Shown here: piece after piece, positions 35,901-47,821 of the stretch
Layout: the number at the start of each line of letters is the position of its first letter
Position numbering within the stretch: position 1 is the first letter of the stretch
Assembly (NCBI RefSeq): GCF_027942865.1
Contig: NC_134520.1
Location: 4,338,501-4,402,500, forward strand
DNA from: Odontesthes bonariensis
Taxonomy: Eukaryota; Chordata; Actinopteri; Atheriniformes; Atherinopsidae
Direction of reading: 5' to 3'
Length of the DNA: 64,000 bases
Made by a program: the position numbers and the translations under genes
The notes under the pieces: generated by a model
Databases searched by the model: none
What the model saw: only the letters and a program-made list of their open reading frames with translations
Told to the model about the DNA's origin: nothing

Positions 35901-38900
35901 TTCCCGCAACTCCTCGTCTGTATATTCGGGCTCAAACAAGTATGGTTGGCCTTCAAACGCAAATGGCTCGTCTTCGAAAAAATTATGGTCGTCTTCTGCC
36001 ATATTTGCGTCTCAGCCTCCCTTTGATAACTTGAAGCAGTAGGCCTACATCCGGGTCAGACTAGGAGTTGGAACTACCGGTGATGCCTCAAAAAACAGCC
36101 AGTGAAAGGCTGTGTGGTCCGATGAACTTCTCTGTGCCTCGGTTTGCTTGACGAGGCCTTTGTTATGGCACAGCTGAAGTATGTAGCGCTTTTGAGCTTG
36201 TTTATCGCGGAAAAACAACCGATTTCTTATATTTTCCAAATTGGCCCCGTACAGTTGCATTGGCTGCGTTTCTAACAAAACACTTCAAATTAGCCAACTT
36301 CGGAATGCCGCGGTCTTTCGGAGAAAGGCTCATCACCCATATAAATTATGTGGCATGACCATGTGATGCTCAAATTATCATTTTACGCCGAACCATTCCT
36401 TTAAGACAGCTGAACAGTACTATCAGTGAAATACCTTCAGATTTAACAAAGGGGCCATGATGTACAAAGAGAATAGACGGGGGTCCATGATGGAGCCTTG
36501 AGGGATTCCATGTTTTATGGAAATCAGCAGTTTCCTGTTTTGACGGAAACAGTTTTGCGTGTCAAGCAGGAAGTGAACCTCATTAATACTGTCTCTTGTT
36601 GATCAACTTAAGCAGAACAGTTTCGTCAGTATGTTACGGTCCACGGTGTCAAAAGCTGCAAAGGAGGCAAAGCGAGGTTATACAGTATTTACCAGAATAA
36701 CATGGGCGAAGACTAGCCTGACTACGTCATACTCACGATTCTAGTCAGAATGTGAGTCTGATACCGCTCAATAGAGTTTTGAGTATGGGGCGTGTTTCAA
36801 CCGAACCAGGAGAAAAAATGCCTCTTCGCTCAATTGGATAGACCTACAACCAATCAGAGCAACGTAGTATGTGACGTAGATTAAGCAACACACACTTGTT
36901 GTAGGAAGGACGGCAAAAACATCTTTTCTATCGATAAAAGCCTTTATCGCGTTCCACTGTTTGTCTTTCAAAATGAATGCAATGTGGAGATCCTGTAGAA
37001 CAGACTCGATGGCAGAATCTACACACCCTAGCTCTCCAGCTCTCTGATTGGGTCGACCGATTCTTGGTCGGGCATAATGATTTCCCAACTGAGCAGAGCC
37101 AGACCGAACTTCCCGACCAAAACTTTTATGGGCGGGGCTAAGTTCGGCTGGCACTCAGGCTAGGCGAAGACCACATTAACATAAAATTTTTTAAGTGAGA
37201 ATTGCCAGCATATTGATTTGATCCTGTTAGTATGCTGACCAGCCCTTTTGCAGCAAACGCAAAGTATAGGTGAGGATTTCACAGTGAAAATATCATTTGT
37301 CATGGAGATACTTGTCGCTAACTGACAATGATGGAGGTGCTGTATTAAAAGTCCTCGGCTTGCCGAGGACTTTTCGGCAAGGAGATGAGAATTAATCTGC
37401 TGGACACCGTCACATTTGATTGACAAGCCATCCAATAATTGCTGAGATATTTCAGTCAGAATTAAAATGATGGACTGACAAACAAACTGACTGTGTCAGC
37501 TTTCAGATACTGTGGCTAATAGGCACAGTTATCGTAACCTATTTCTGTTGTAAAATCAATAGTCCAGTTTTCTGTTCATGTCCTCCATATGGATTTAAAA
37601 TGATCATATTGTCCAAAAAGTTTCAAGGAGGACAATTATGCAACACTGACTGATTATACAAGTATCTGGTTTTCAAAGTATAGATTTAGGTCATAATGAC
37701 AGTTTATGACTTTCATTTTAAAAAGATTATGTGACTTTTCCCTCACGTCATGGCTTCTGTTTCACAGGCACATCCATAATCCAAGTCACAGCTGTAGATG
37801 CTGATGATCCAACATATGGAAACAGTGCCCGACTGGTATATGGGATAATACAGGGCCAGGACTTTTTCTCTGTGGACCCTGAGACAGGTCTGTTCATATC
37901 CTCACATGTACCACACATCCCATTTAAAGCAATTTTTTTAAGATTGTCTCTCCAGCCGATGATTACACTTTATGTTGTAAATCCCAGCTCTTTCAGATCA
38001 TACAGCATGTTTCATCCTTTCCCACTACATCTTCACTTGCAACAACTTGACTTTTATATGATGTGTTTGGAAACAAAGGGGGCCTGAAGTCAGGTTTTAA
38101 AAAAAAAAAAAATCCGAATTCTAAATGACTCGCTTTGATGGTTATGAGAAGGGACACTGTGTCCCTGTGGAATCTGTAGCTGTTGTGATTTTTTGCTGTA
38201 TGCTCCGCTCTCCTCTCCACCAGGCGTCCTGCGGACAGCAGTACCAGACATGGACAGGGAGACGCGGGATGAATATCTGGTTGTCCTCCAGGCCAAAGAC
38301 ATGGGGGGGCATCTGGGCGGATTATCAGGGACTACAACCGTCACTGTGAAACTGAGCGACGTCAACGACAACCCTCCTCACTTCAGAAGGAGTAAGTATT
38401 ACCTTATCAGATCCCAGATCTAGCTGATGTCTGCTTTCCCTGTAGCTGTAGAGAAATGTGAGTGTAAGAAGATTAAAGTGATTGAATATCTTGCAATGGC
38501 ACTTGTGACAGCATTCTGATATGTTTTGCCTACTTTTGGTACAAGCTGTCTTGACAGTTTCAACATAAGACATAAGCTCGAAAGTAGCTAAACAGCTTGT
38601 GAGTCCACTTTTCCTCTTTCATTTTCTGAATTGTCGTTGTTTATAACATCAGTTGAAATAACATGACCTTTGCAAAAAGCGCTGGCATCAACGTTCATAT
38701 AAGCATTCCCTGGTGGTCCCTGCACCTCAAATGGACTGCATCTCGAGCTAGAAGAGTGAAAGATCATGTCCTCTTTTTCTTATCCAAGCTTTTCCCTGTT
38801 CCGTGCTATTAATATTTCATCTTATAGTTCAGTGCTTTCTGCTTCAATAGACAGCGAAATCACTGCAAAATGTGTCTAACACTTTCAGACATACCCTGCA

Positions 38901-41900
38901 TTTCTTTATATACTAGTTTTTCTCTGTTCCCTCGTATTTTCTGCTTTTTCTTTCAGACAGTCTCTGCTTACTGCCATTCATCTTAGTCTTTAAAGCTCCC
39001 TCTCTGTATGTTGATATATTGTGCTGCAATACACAGCTTTATAGAAGCAATATTATAATTCCAAATGTTGGCAGGGTTATTTATTTACCAATATCTGGCT
39101 GTATCTTCCCTCTCTCCCCACCTCACTGCAGGCCATTATTTTCAGTTTGACAATAATGCCACAGTTTAAGCAAACGGCTCATTTGGTATGCTCTTTGAAA
39201 CCGAGGGGTAGGACTTCTGAATTTTCCTTATGTGGAGGAGGCAGGCTGATTTGATGAAACCAGAATCATTTTTCTGGATTTGCTGTATGTTGCCGTGCTG
39301 CGTTACACCAAGCAGAACTCATCGTTGTATTCCAAGTGCACGGCGTAACCTGCCACAGATCACTGGCTGCTCCTTCATGCCTGCAAAGGGGACGGACTTC
39401 AATCCAAGCTAAACAATAACAGTAGAACAGATTAACTCTGCAAGGCTGAATTAATGCAACTGTGAGTTTGTGTGTTTCTCTGTGCCCAGGTTTCCAGAAC
39501 CAAACAATAGTCTGGCATAATGCTCGTAACTTCACATTTCAGTAGTTTGAGCTATCTCGTGTTTGCTGCTGTTGCTGAATAGTTAGTCAGCCAAATAAAA
39601 CTACTGATCAATCATCTGTTTCTTAACACGAATATTTTCTCAATGCTAAGTTTGTCGATCCACATTAGTGTTGTTGGTCATATTAGCAGCTCTGCTGTAC
39701 AGTTTTGCTTCTAGCTAAATAATAATATTAATATGCTAACATGTAGTGACTCTGTTAGCACGCCGATGTCGAAGGTTCTTGGTGTGTTAGCATGCTGATA
39801 TCTTCTGACTACAGTGAATGCAATATATAGTTTTATTGATTTGTAGATAATTGGTCTTAACCAAAGAAGTCAGCTCATCACACCCACTTGTAGAAGTTTT
39901 GTGGGAGAGGAATTCACAAGATGGCTAAAGGAAATGGGGTGCACATGACACAGAGACCATGATGAATCAGATATGTCAACTAGCTCCAGGGCAGTCTCAG
40001 GCCCAGAAATGTGCATAACAAGGGTCAGTGTACTTGGATGTTGGACATTTTTGGACATTATTAAATGAAAAAACTGTAGAAAGCCTTCTTCTTTGTGATG
40101 TTTTTATCTAAAATGGACAAGGACTGTCTAAAATATCAGGCTGTAGGCGGATTGTGCTTTCTAACTAATAGATGACAAGATATTTGAAGGACGTCAGTTT
40201 GCTTTATAATTTAGAAGGACAAAATAAAATATATATATATTCAGCATGTTCGATCATCTGTAATCAAACATTGTGGTTCTAAAGCAGCTGTCAGTTGACT
40301 TTGGGTTTGCCATGGATCGGCAATTTTAAGCATGTTTTAACAGAATGGGAAAAGGGACTTAAATAAGATCAAAAACATAAAGCAGCCTTTTTTTCTAAGA
40401 ATCTTTTTCACCCAGGCACCCAGATGTTTACTCATCTTAAGACATTTCATTGCACCGTGAACTAATTTAGACTGATGTCGACCTAATCAAGAAGTCAGGT
40501 GATGTAGACATTTTTTCACCGGAGGGAGCACTGACCACATCTCCGTCTACATAGAGGCGGACATTTTTATGTCATTCTTGTTTCACCAGAAAAAGCCAAA
40601 AAGACTTCAAAACCCATGACTGGCTGACTTTTCTCAGCTTAAACATGAGAACGTGGACAAAATACATAGGTTTTTATGATCGAATGGATTTAAATCAATA
40701 ACTACACATGATTTGATCGTACAGTTCCGAATTAAAGACACTCGTATGTTGGTTTAAAGTGGGTCATTTGTTAACAATTCCTTTTATCTTTGATCTAAAG
40801 AATATTTGCATTTGCTTAGAATGCATTTTTACTTTCCGAGACTGTTTGCCCACTTTCCTACTTTAATTGCTTTAAGAAGGAATCTTTCCATTGCAGGAAA
40901 GCATTTTGACGTGGATATTAACAAAAAAGGGTGAACAATGCTTCAAACCCCATCATGAAATGTTTTTCAGAGTGCAGCTGTGTCCGTTACGTAAATAGCA
41001 GCTTTGTTTTGAGTCAAAACTGAGCCAAACACTGTCCTCATCAACATTCAGTGCCAGTGCTCCAACTGCTACATTCATTGTTTTCCTCCCTGCAGGTGCG
41101 TGGTCGTTCTCTGTGTCGGAGCTGGCTGCACCAGGTGTGGAGGTGGGTCGTGTCACCGCCACCGATCCTGACCTGGGAGAAAATGCACAGCTGGAGTTTA
41201 CCATCCTGGACGCAGAGGAGGCTGAAATATTCAATGTGACTGGAAGAGACAAAGAGGCTGTCATTGTGCTTAACAAGGTGAGGGTCGAGATGCAGGTACA
41301 GACACACGGTAATTGGGAAGAAGCTCTAAAGGGATATGTGGGTGTTTACGCTTAGAAGGACACATTTCTTTTAGGCCTTAAAACGCTTCAGACACCCTCT
41401 GTCGCTGATAGTTTGAGACCATCTCCAAAATGAACTATTCATGAGCAATTATGAACTAGAAATCAGCTATTTAAAAAAAAAAAACAGCAGCTCATTTGAA
41501 GTGAGGAGGTTAAAAGCAGCCAGTGTGAAGCTGTCGTTTTACATTTAAGGGTTTTAATAACACTGGGCATTCAAAGATAATTATTGTGCTGTGAAGTATT
41601 AAATTAAGGGTAAACAATGAGGAGAAGCTGGTGATTAGTTACTCAGAAATCTATCAGAGCCAGATATAAAAGAAAGTCCCAAATGGAAGATGTGAACTAT
41701 ATAGAGATAAATAAAAGTGGGAAAAGGACTTTAAATGAATTATGAAGTACTCTACAGTATGTGGTCAGAAATAGACCACATAAACATATTAATCATATAT
41801 GAGAGGCCTTTAGTAAAGTGTAGCCAACTGATTGCTTCATTCTTCACCCAACAGCTTCTGGATTACGAAACCCGCAATTCGTATACTTTCTCTGTGGAAG

Positions 41901-44900
41901 TTGTGAACCCTCTCGTAGATGCCCGATACATAAGGAAAGGACCCTTTAAGGACCAGGCAACAGTCCGGGTCATGGTCCTCAATGCTGATGAGCCACCGCG
42001 ATTCTCCCAGAGTTTGTACCATCTGGATGTGTCTGAGAACTGCCCCCCCATCTGCTCTGTTGGTCGGGTCCATGCTGTGGACCCAGACACAGGACAAAGC
42101 ACCAATATCAGGTTTTTAATACACCATCGCTCACTCATTTAGCAGCCCACCCTCTGTCAGTGCTTTCTTTTTCCTTTCAACTCTTGATAGTGTCTATTTC
42201 CGTGTCTTAGGTACTCCATTGATCCCCAGTCAGACCCCGAGGCTTTGTTCCGCATTGCCTCCAACACGGGTTTTATCAGCACAGTGATGGAATTGGACCG
42301 TGAGGAGGAGCAGTGGCATAACATCACAGTCATCGCCACACAAAGGGGTATGACATCAGCTCTGCACTGTGCGCTTCACGGCTGACGAAACTCCCATTTC
42401 ACTGAGTGGACTGGAGTGAAAAATTTAGTTTTTTGTTTTTTTGTTTTTTTTTTAATTCTGTGATCATTTCAATATTAGTGTTGGTTTCTTTTTTCATCAG
42501 ACAACCCAAATCTTGTGTCAAGGATCGTGGTTGCCATAGAGACACTAGACCAGAATGATAATGCTCCGGAGTTGGACAGACAGTACACAACATCAGTATG
42601 TGACTCCAGTGCCCCTGGTCAGGTCTGTTCTTGTTTTGTTTTTGCCTGATATTATAGTCTCAGACTCCTGCTAAAGCCTCTGTCTGCAAACTGGAATAAT
42701 TTCGCCTTGTCTTCCTCCATTTTTGCAATAAAGTACAGACAAAATCCCCTCAACAGTCTAACAGACGGGGATATTTTGTTTTATTTATTCATTTTTCCTT
42801 CTAATATGGGCAGTTTTGGTGAATTTGGTGAAATACGTTGTGCTAGGCTTTAGTTGTTAATGCTTTTTGTAGGGTAATAATTCAGCCCTGATTTAATTTA
42901 ATCCTGCACTTTCTTTGAATTGATCACGTTTTTAGCAGTCTATGTTTGCCGTGACCACCTCACGATTAAAGCCGCCCCGTGTTTCATCCGCAGGTCGCTT
43001 TTATGGTAATGATTTTAATTATAGAAATAAGACACTTGATTTATTTTTAAAAAGAAAACACACTCAAGTGCAACACACAGCCGTTTCAGATGTTTCTGCA
43101 CTGAATTAAAGCAGCTGCTGCTGGAAGTGACAGATTTGCATTCGTCTCTTGGGGTAATTCACGTCACTCGTCGAAATCTACTTCAGGTGGATGAATTAAC
43201 AGAATTTCTAACCTCCAAGTTGTTGTTTTAAACGTCTTGATGTTTCACAGGTAGTTCAGGTTCTTCGAGCCATCGACAGGGACCAGGAGGGACAGGACAC
43301 CCCGGTCCACTTTAGCATCTCCCCAGAGTCCAGCTCTGCTCTCAACCTCAGCGTCAGGGAATCTGGAGGTAGGCTCAGGTTTTTCTTTTGGTTTTTTTTT
43401 CTTCATGTCATGCAGAAATCAGACACATGTCACCATCCAAACTGATGCATGACTGCTGGGTTATGAACATTCTTCATGTGCATGTGTGTGTGTGTGTGTG
43501 TGTTCTTGTCACATTATCAGGTGTGACAGCTAGCCTGGTGCTCCAGTCAGCCTTGGAGCCGCTCTCTGGCTTCTCTTCATCTTTGCTCACCCTCTATGTG
43601 CCCGTCGTGCTGCGTGACGGGGCCTCAGGTCTGACCAACACTGGCACGGTCACTGTGACCATTTGCCCGTGTCTGCAAGGAGGCATGCAGACGGAGGACA
43701 GGGGCCGACCGAGGGACAGGAGATGGGAGAGACACACAGTTTGTCTGCCAGTGCCTTCTGCCTCCCCGTCTCTCATATTCAGTTTGGTCACATTGCTGGC
43801 CATGCTGGCTTGTGTCACCACTCTGCTGGGTAGGTTTGGTCATTTCTCTGAAGCCTTTGAAATACTATAAATATGTTTTCTGGTGACTTTTTGAAAGATA
43901 CTGAGCAGTTTTGTCAGGTTGCTTCTGTAACATTCGAGGAGTGTGTTCTCATTTGTCTGTTTTTTGCCCTTTAGTGGTGTGTGCACTCTCGCTGTCATTG
44001 CGGCATCAGAAAGGAGACTCCCACTCACCCTTTGAGGAGGATGATGTCAGGGAAAACATCATATCCTACGATGATGAGGGGGGAGGGGAAGCCGACACCG
44101 CAGCTTTTGACATAACAGCGCTGCAGAGCATGCACAGAATACAGCACATGCACAACAACGGAAACATGTGAGCTCTTCCAAAAGATAAAAAAAAAAAGAA
44201 AAACCAAGTTTATCCTTGTCATGGTGGCTCATGGCTGTGTGCGACTGTGTGCTTTTCTGACTTTTATCTCTTGGCACAGATGGTACACCCAACAGAATCC
44301 GCCCAGGGCCAGGACGTACAGCTGGAGCCGTCACCCGCGCCCCAGCCTGGGCCCCCAGCAGCGTCCGGGCTCCGCTCCGCTGTACGGACGTCTCTGCTAC
44401 GGCATCAACACTCTGCCTGTTCTCAGAGATTATCCAGCCGGGCCACTGGAGGCAGGCCTTCAGCTAACTCAGCTGACCCAAGGGCTAACAGGAGGTCACT
44501 TTGGCAATTCCCTCTTCATCCCAAACCAGAGCACCTTTGAGCCTCTGCTGCGCTCTCCTGAGATGAGCCTCGGTAGTTTTGAAGCAGAACATATGCTGGC
44601 GAAGAAAACAATTACAGACAGAAATGAAAGCAGCGAAGCGGACGCAGCTGGTGCAAAAGAGAATAAGGACCAGACCGAGGTCAGAAAATACTGTCAAAAT
44701 AAAACAACAACACAGTTGCTTTATATTTAATATGCGTGTTGAGTTTGGTTATGATTGGTGCACATTGACAGACATCTGCTTTTTACCACTAAAGTAAAAC
44801 CTGTGAGGGGAAAAAAGCCCAAAAATATGTGTCCATGTGAATCCCATCGTTTAAATATCCAGAGTCTTTCATTTTTTTTCTTTTCCCACAAATTCAGTAA

Positions 44901-47821
44901 GAAATTATTTCGCCCCAACGGTCGAAGAGCTACACTCAAAGTAGGTGAATTGGCATCAGGTCAAAATTGAAGACATTAGGTTCGATTTAACACTCGCGAA
45001 GATTTGGTTTTCTCTTCATTTGAGATGACAGAGAGCAGCTGTTTTAACGGGGATATGAGAGATTTAGTAATGTGGGGTAAATAGAATTTTAAAATGTAGA
45101 ATACAAAAATGTCAAGTATTCCAACTTAAACATCACGGGATGAATGCATACTACTGTGCAGATTTACAAATAAAAAGAACACAAAGGTGCAAATGTACGT
45201 GGATATTCTTATGTCAGATTTCTAAGGAGCTGTGCCAATGCATGGTTCTCTTTTGATCATCTCAATCATTCAAAACCTATTTCCTCTCAGATGTTAGACA
45301 TGAAGGGATGTAGACACTCCCCCGATTGAATCATTTGCATATTAAAGCACCGTGTGCAGCAGAAGTTATTAGACACGGCAATAAAATCAACAGCAGGGTA
45401 GGAGCGCCGTTTCAACTATTGTTAAACTCAGACTCTCATCCTTTCTATGAAGGAAATAAACTTATCTGTTGTGAGATCAGAATCAGAAGGACAGCTGCTG
45501 AACAGAAAAATAAATAGGGCCTATCGACTCCTGGAGTTGTTAAAATAAAAGAACAAATGAGTAAATTGATAAAAGATACAGGCCTTCCTGCTAATGCATG
45601 ACCAGGTCTTCAACAACAGCACAGCAGCCATCATTAATGCGCTGTGTTAATGCGGTTTGTACACTGCATTAATATGTGCGTGCGTGCTTATAATCAGAAA
45701 ACTTTACACTATTAATAAGAAATGCAGAGTCTGTGAAATTGACTGCTATATTGTCTGATAAAATTCTGTTCCAGCTCGTGTTTTATTTCTACATTACCGT
45801 GTCAAGTTTGACTAAAAAAAAAAAGTGTGCCCACGTGGTAGAGAATACGCTCGTGTCAAACAGAAAGTACTGAATCAGAACAGAACATCTTAATATAAGG
45901 TAAATACAACCTCAGTACTGGCATTCAGGTGTGTGTGACGGCAAGGAGGAAAGACATCAGCAATGATCTTAGAGAAGCTGCTCATCAATCTGGGAAGGAA
46001 ATTTACAGCGAATTTTCAGTCAGTTATTGTGCATGGGAAATGAAAAGTGATAAAAACAGTTGCCAGTTCAGCCAGGAGTGGATGTCCCAGCAAGTTTAAC
46101 CCACGGTCAGATACTACACTGTTCACAGAATTTGCAAAAAGCCCAAGAGCTACATCTCAGACTCTACAGGCCTCAGTAAGCATGTTAAATGTTAAAGCTC
46201 ATGCCAGCACAATTAGAGAAAGACTGAACAAGTATGGCTTGTTTGGAAGGGTTGAAGGAAAAAGCATCCTCTCTCCAAAAAGAACATGGCAGCACAGCTT
46301 AGGTTCGCAAAGTTACATCTTAACAAACAAGACTTCTGGAACAATGTCCTTTGGACAGAGCAGACCAAAGTGGAGATGTTTTGGTCATAACGCACGGCAG
46401 CACGTTTGGAGAAAACCAAACACAGCATATCAGCACAGACCAACTGTCGACCACAATGGTGGAGGGCTGATGATCCGGGCTTGTTTTGCAGCCTCAGGAC
46501 CTGGATAACTTGCAGTCATCGAGTCCACCATGAACTCCTTTGTGTATCCAAGTGTTCTCGAGTCCAATGTGAGGCCATCTGTCCGACAGCTACAGCTTGG
46601 CTGAAACTGGGTCATCAACAGGACAATGATCCCAAACACTTAGTGTTTTTTAGTTGTATTGACATCATTTTAGCACCTTTTTTTCATAAGTACAGCATTG
46701 GAAAGAAGTTTCTTTTTTACATGACTTCTATATTCATGAGGCCCTCACATCCCTCTCCATCCTTTACAAAGAAAAACAAGGGCATGGTTTCTGTGTCATC
46801 TACATACAAATCTGACCTACCTGTAAGATTAAGAAGCCGAGTCAGCAAAGAACCAGTTGCTGTCAAATCAGGATGACTTCTGTCAGTCATTATTTCTTTT
46901 TATTCTCAGGAATAATAGTTACTTTTTGCTTCCATCCATTTATCTCAGCGTATTTTTCCTTTCCAGATAAACCAAACAGAAACGGAGTCGACAGCAGCCG
47001 ACATCGCTGCAGATCTGACCTATGAGTCTTCATGCCAAAGTCACACCAGCTTCTCATCAAACCAGCAAGAGGGTCGGCCAGGGTCATCCCAGACGCAGAT
47101 CAGCACTGGAGCCACCAGCTGCACAGTGGATGACATTGAAACTGATTCCTCCATTCCCTCCGTTTCAGAGCAAAATTATTCAAACGCCAGCCAAGTCGGC
47201 AGCGCAAACCTTCCTGCGTATCTGAAAGGAGACACGTACAGCATTGTGGGCTCGCTGAACCCAGACAGCCTGGGGACGTGTATGAACGGGACAGGCAGCA
47301 GCGGGCTGTACTCAGCGGGGCTGCAGCTACTGAACGTGGGCAGACTCCAGAGAAAAGACATGACCCCACAGTCTTTGCCCTTACCGGGGGGCTTGTTTGG
47401 CCACAACAAGAGCTGGGCGTCAGGGGCGGAGCCTGAGAGAACAGAAGCCACCAACCCGCAGCCTCTCCGGATGGAAGAGCTCCTTAATATCCGCCTGGAT
47501 CAGGTCACCTTTGACATGTCGCAGCCGCCCTATGACTCGCTGCAGACATACGAGTTTGAGGGCCGCGATTCGAGGGCCGAGTCGCTGAGTTCACTGGAGA
47601 GCGACGCAGAGAAGGACGACAGGAAGGAGGAGGGAGGCATGGACGAGCTCAACCAGAAGTTTAGGAGGCTGGTGGAGATCATCCGAGACAGGAGAAAGGA
47701 GAAGGAGAAGGAGAAGGAAACACAGGGGAGCGAGGGAGGCGAAACCGCAGAGGCCACTCTCAATGAGACTCATAAACAAAGTGAGGACAAAGAAAAAGAA
47801 GTACAGAGATGGGATTTCTAG
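29941..47821 (+). CDS. cdh24: Type II classical cadherin, probably cadherin-24 (complete, 13 coding exons)
   Basis: A calcium-dependent adhesion receptor at cell junctions, linked to actin through catenins. Exons: 29941-30573, 34433-34727, 37768-37887, 38224-38391, 41096-41277, 41855-42111, 42211-42347, 42501-42622, 43251-43368, 43521-43829, 43975-44167, 44280-44679, 46967-47821. Phases join throughout, giving 1262 codons. Order: signal peptide; prodomain to about 188 with a furin-type RGRR site; mature N-terminus SWLWNQFF with the W2 and W4 pair that defines type II cadherins; five EC repeats with LDRE, DxNDNxPxF and DADDPTYG calcium motifs; a transmembrane helix about 756-785; a juxtamembrane EDDVRENI...[13 protein letters not shown] motif; and a C-terminal [13 protein letters not shown] catenin-binding motif. 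The prodomain (about 165 residues) and the tail (about 475, usually near 160) are much enlarged, and the end is a charged KEKEKEK extension. The cdh24 assignment rests on psmb11 being adjacent and on sequence resemblance. Confidence 0.87.
30574..34432 (+). other. cdh24 intron after exon 1
   Basis: A 3.9-kb intron with consensus donor GTAAGC and acceptor TTTTGCAG. It has no recognised mobile element. It includes a G-rich tract at 33021-33093. Confidence 0.6.
33021..33093 (+). repeat. G-rich tract with quadruplex potential
   Basis: At least six runs of three or more Gs, including a G13 run at 33078-33090, lie within about 70 nt. They are separated by short loops and sit on the coding strand of the cdh24 intron. 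Confidence 0.6.
34860..35469. repeat. Dispersed repeat, left part, interrupted by a foldback element
   Basis: Word order such as TCTGTTCCAGAGTCTGGCAGCAGC and CTGGAAACCAGTGCAGTGGAGC resembles the family at 16136-16770. The sequence runs up to the terminal inverted repeat at 35470 and appears to resume after 36403. Confidence 0.45.
35470..36403. mobile_element. Foldback DNA transposon with 181-bp inverted ends, cdh24 intron 2
   Basis: 35470-35650 and 36223-36403 are inverted copies of each other over 181 bp with about four mismatches. Each starts TAAAGGAATGGTTCGG, bounded by TA, so the likely target duplication is TA or a short palindrome around it. The 570-bp core carries one protein-coding exon on the minus strand (next entry) and no transposase, so the element is a non-autonomous deletion derivative. 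Near-identity of the arms implies recent activity. The superfamily is uncertain: a TA duplication with long inverted ends would fit several DNA-transposon groups. Confidence 0.85.
35681..36002 (-). pseudogene. Transposon-borne exon resembling the P2X7 intracellular tail domain
   Basis: The exon starts with ATG at 36002 and reads 107 codons to a good donor (GTGAGT) at 35680, with no downstream partner exon inside the element. The N-terminus is acidic ([18 protein letters not shown]). It is followed by a Cys-rich stretch with W[20 protein letters not shown]. That spacing resembles the zinc-binding cytoplasmic domain of P2X7 receptors, a domain I recall from many stand-alone, repeat-associated fish proteins. 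The exon is presumably the first exon of the autonomous parent's accessory gene. The domain call is from motif recall, not from a profile search. Confidence 0.55.
36404..36700. repeat. Dispersed repeat, right part
   Basis: The text resumes with GACAGCTGAACAGTACTATC and includes CCTTGAGGGATTCCATG and GTCCACGGTGTCAAAAGCTGC, words common at the far end of the same teleost family. It is taken as the continuation of 34860-35469. Confidence 0.4.
36714..37162. mobile_element. 449-bp MITE with 8-9-bp target duplication, cdh24 intron 2
   Basis: The ends are TAGCCTGA and TCAGGCTA. GGCGAAGAC occurs directly on both sides (36705-36713 and 37163-37171). An 8-bp duplication would fit hAT-like elements, and the ninth shared base may be chance. 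The interior carries a minus-strand coding remnant (next entry). Confidence 0.7.
36900..37154 (-). pseudogene. Helicase-like N-terminal remnant inside the MITE
   Basis: On the minus strand from 37154 the frame ends with [17 protein letters not shown] and then VFAVLPT. This resembles the Q-motif and the start of Walker A of RecQ-type DNA helicases, which would continue with a glycine-lysine P-loop. Here the similarity stops directly after LPT, where the frame changes to unrelated sequence. So an N-terminal helicase exon has been captured or left behind by deletion. The helicase match is by motif memory only. Confidence 0.5.
37185..37500. repeat. Dispersed teleost repeat with a perfect short hairpin
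   Basis: The text around 37405-37500 (CCATCCAATAATTGCTGAGATATTTCAG) matches the remembered body of a very common fish repeat. Within it AAAAGTCCTCGGC (37347-37359) pairs perfectly with GCCGAGGACTTTT (37362-37374) over 13 bp with a 2-nt loop. Confidence 0.5.
38392..41095 (+). other. cdh24 intron 4
   Basis: A 2.7-kb intron with GTAAGT and TGCAG borders. 39690-39810 has repeated GCTAACATG/TTAGCATGC words, typical of degraded teleost interspersed repeats. Nothing else was recognised. Confidence 0.5.
43483..43502. repeat. (TG)10 microsatellite
   Basis: A TG dinucleotide run ends 18 bp before the acceptor of the cdh24 transmembrane exon (43521), in place of much of the usual pyrimidine tract. Confidence 0.9.
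45950..46660 (+). pseudogene. Tc1/mariner transposase relic in cdh24 intron 12
   Basis: 46047-46508 is an open frame with ARSGCPSKF, a [16 protein letters not shown] helix-turn-helix-like segment, then [12 protein letters not shown] and GGGLMI...CFAASGPG blocks that are standard in Tc1-like transposases. After a frame change [13 protein letters not shown]... continues, and 46616-46639 reads QQDNDPKH with the second catalytic Asp. Frameshifts and stops mean it is dead. No intact terminal inverted repeats were found. Confidence 0.8.
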
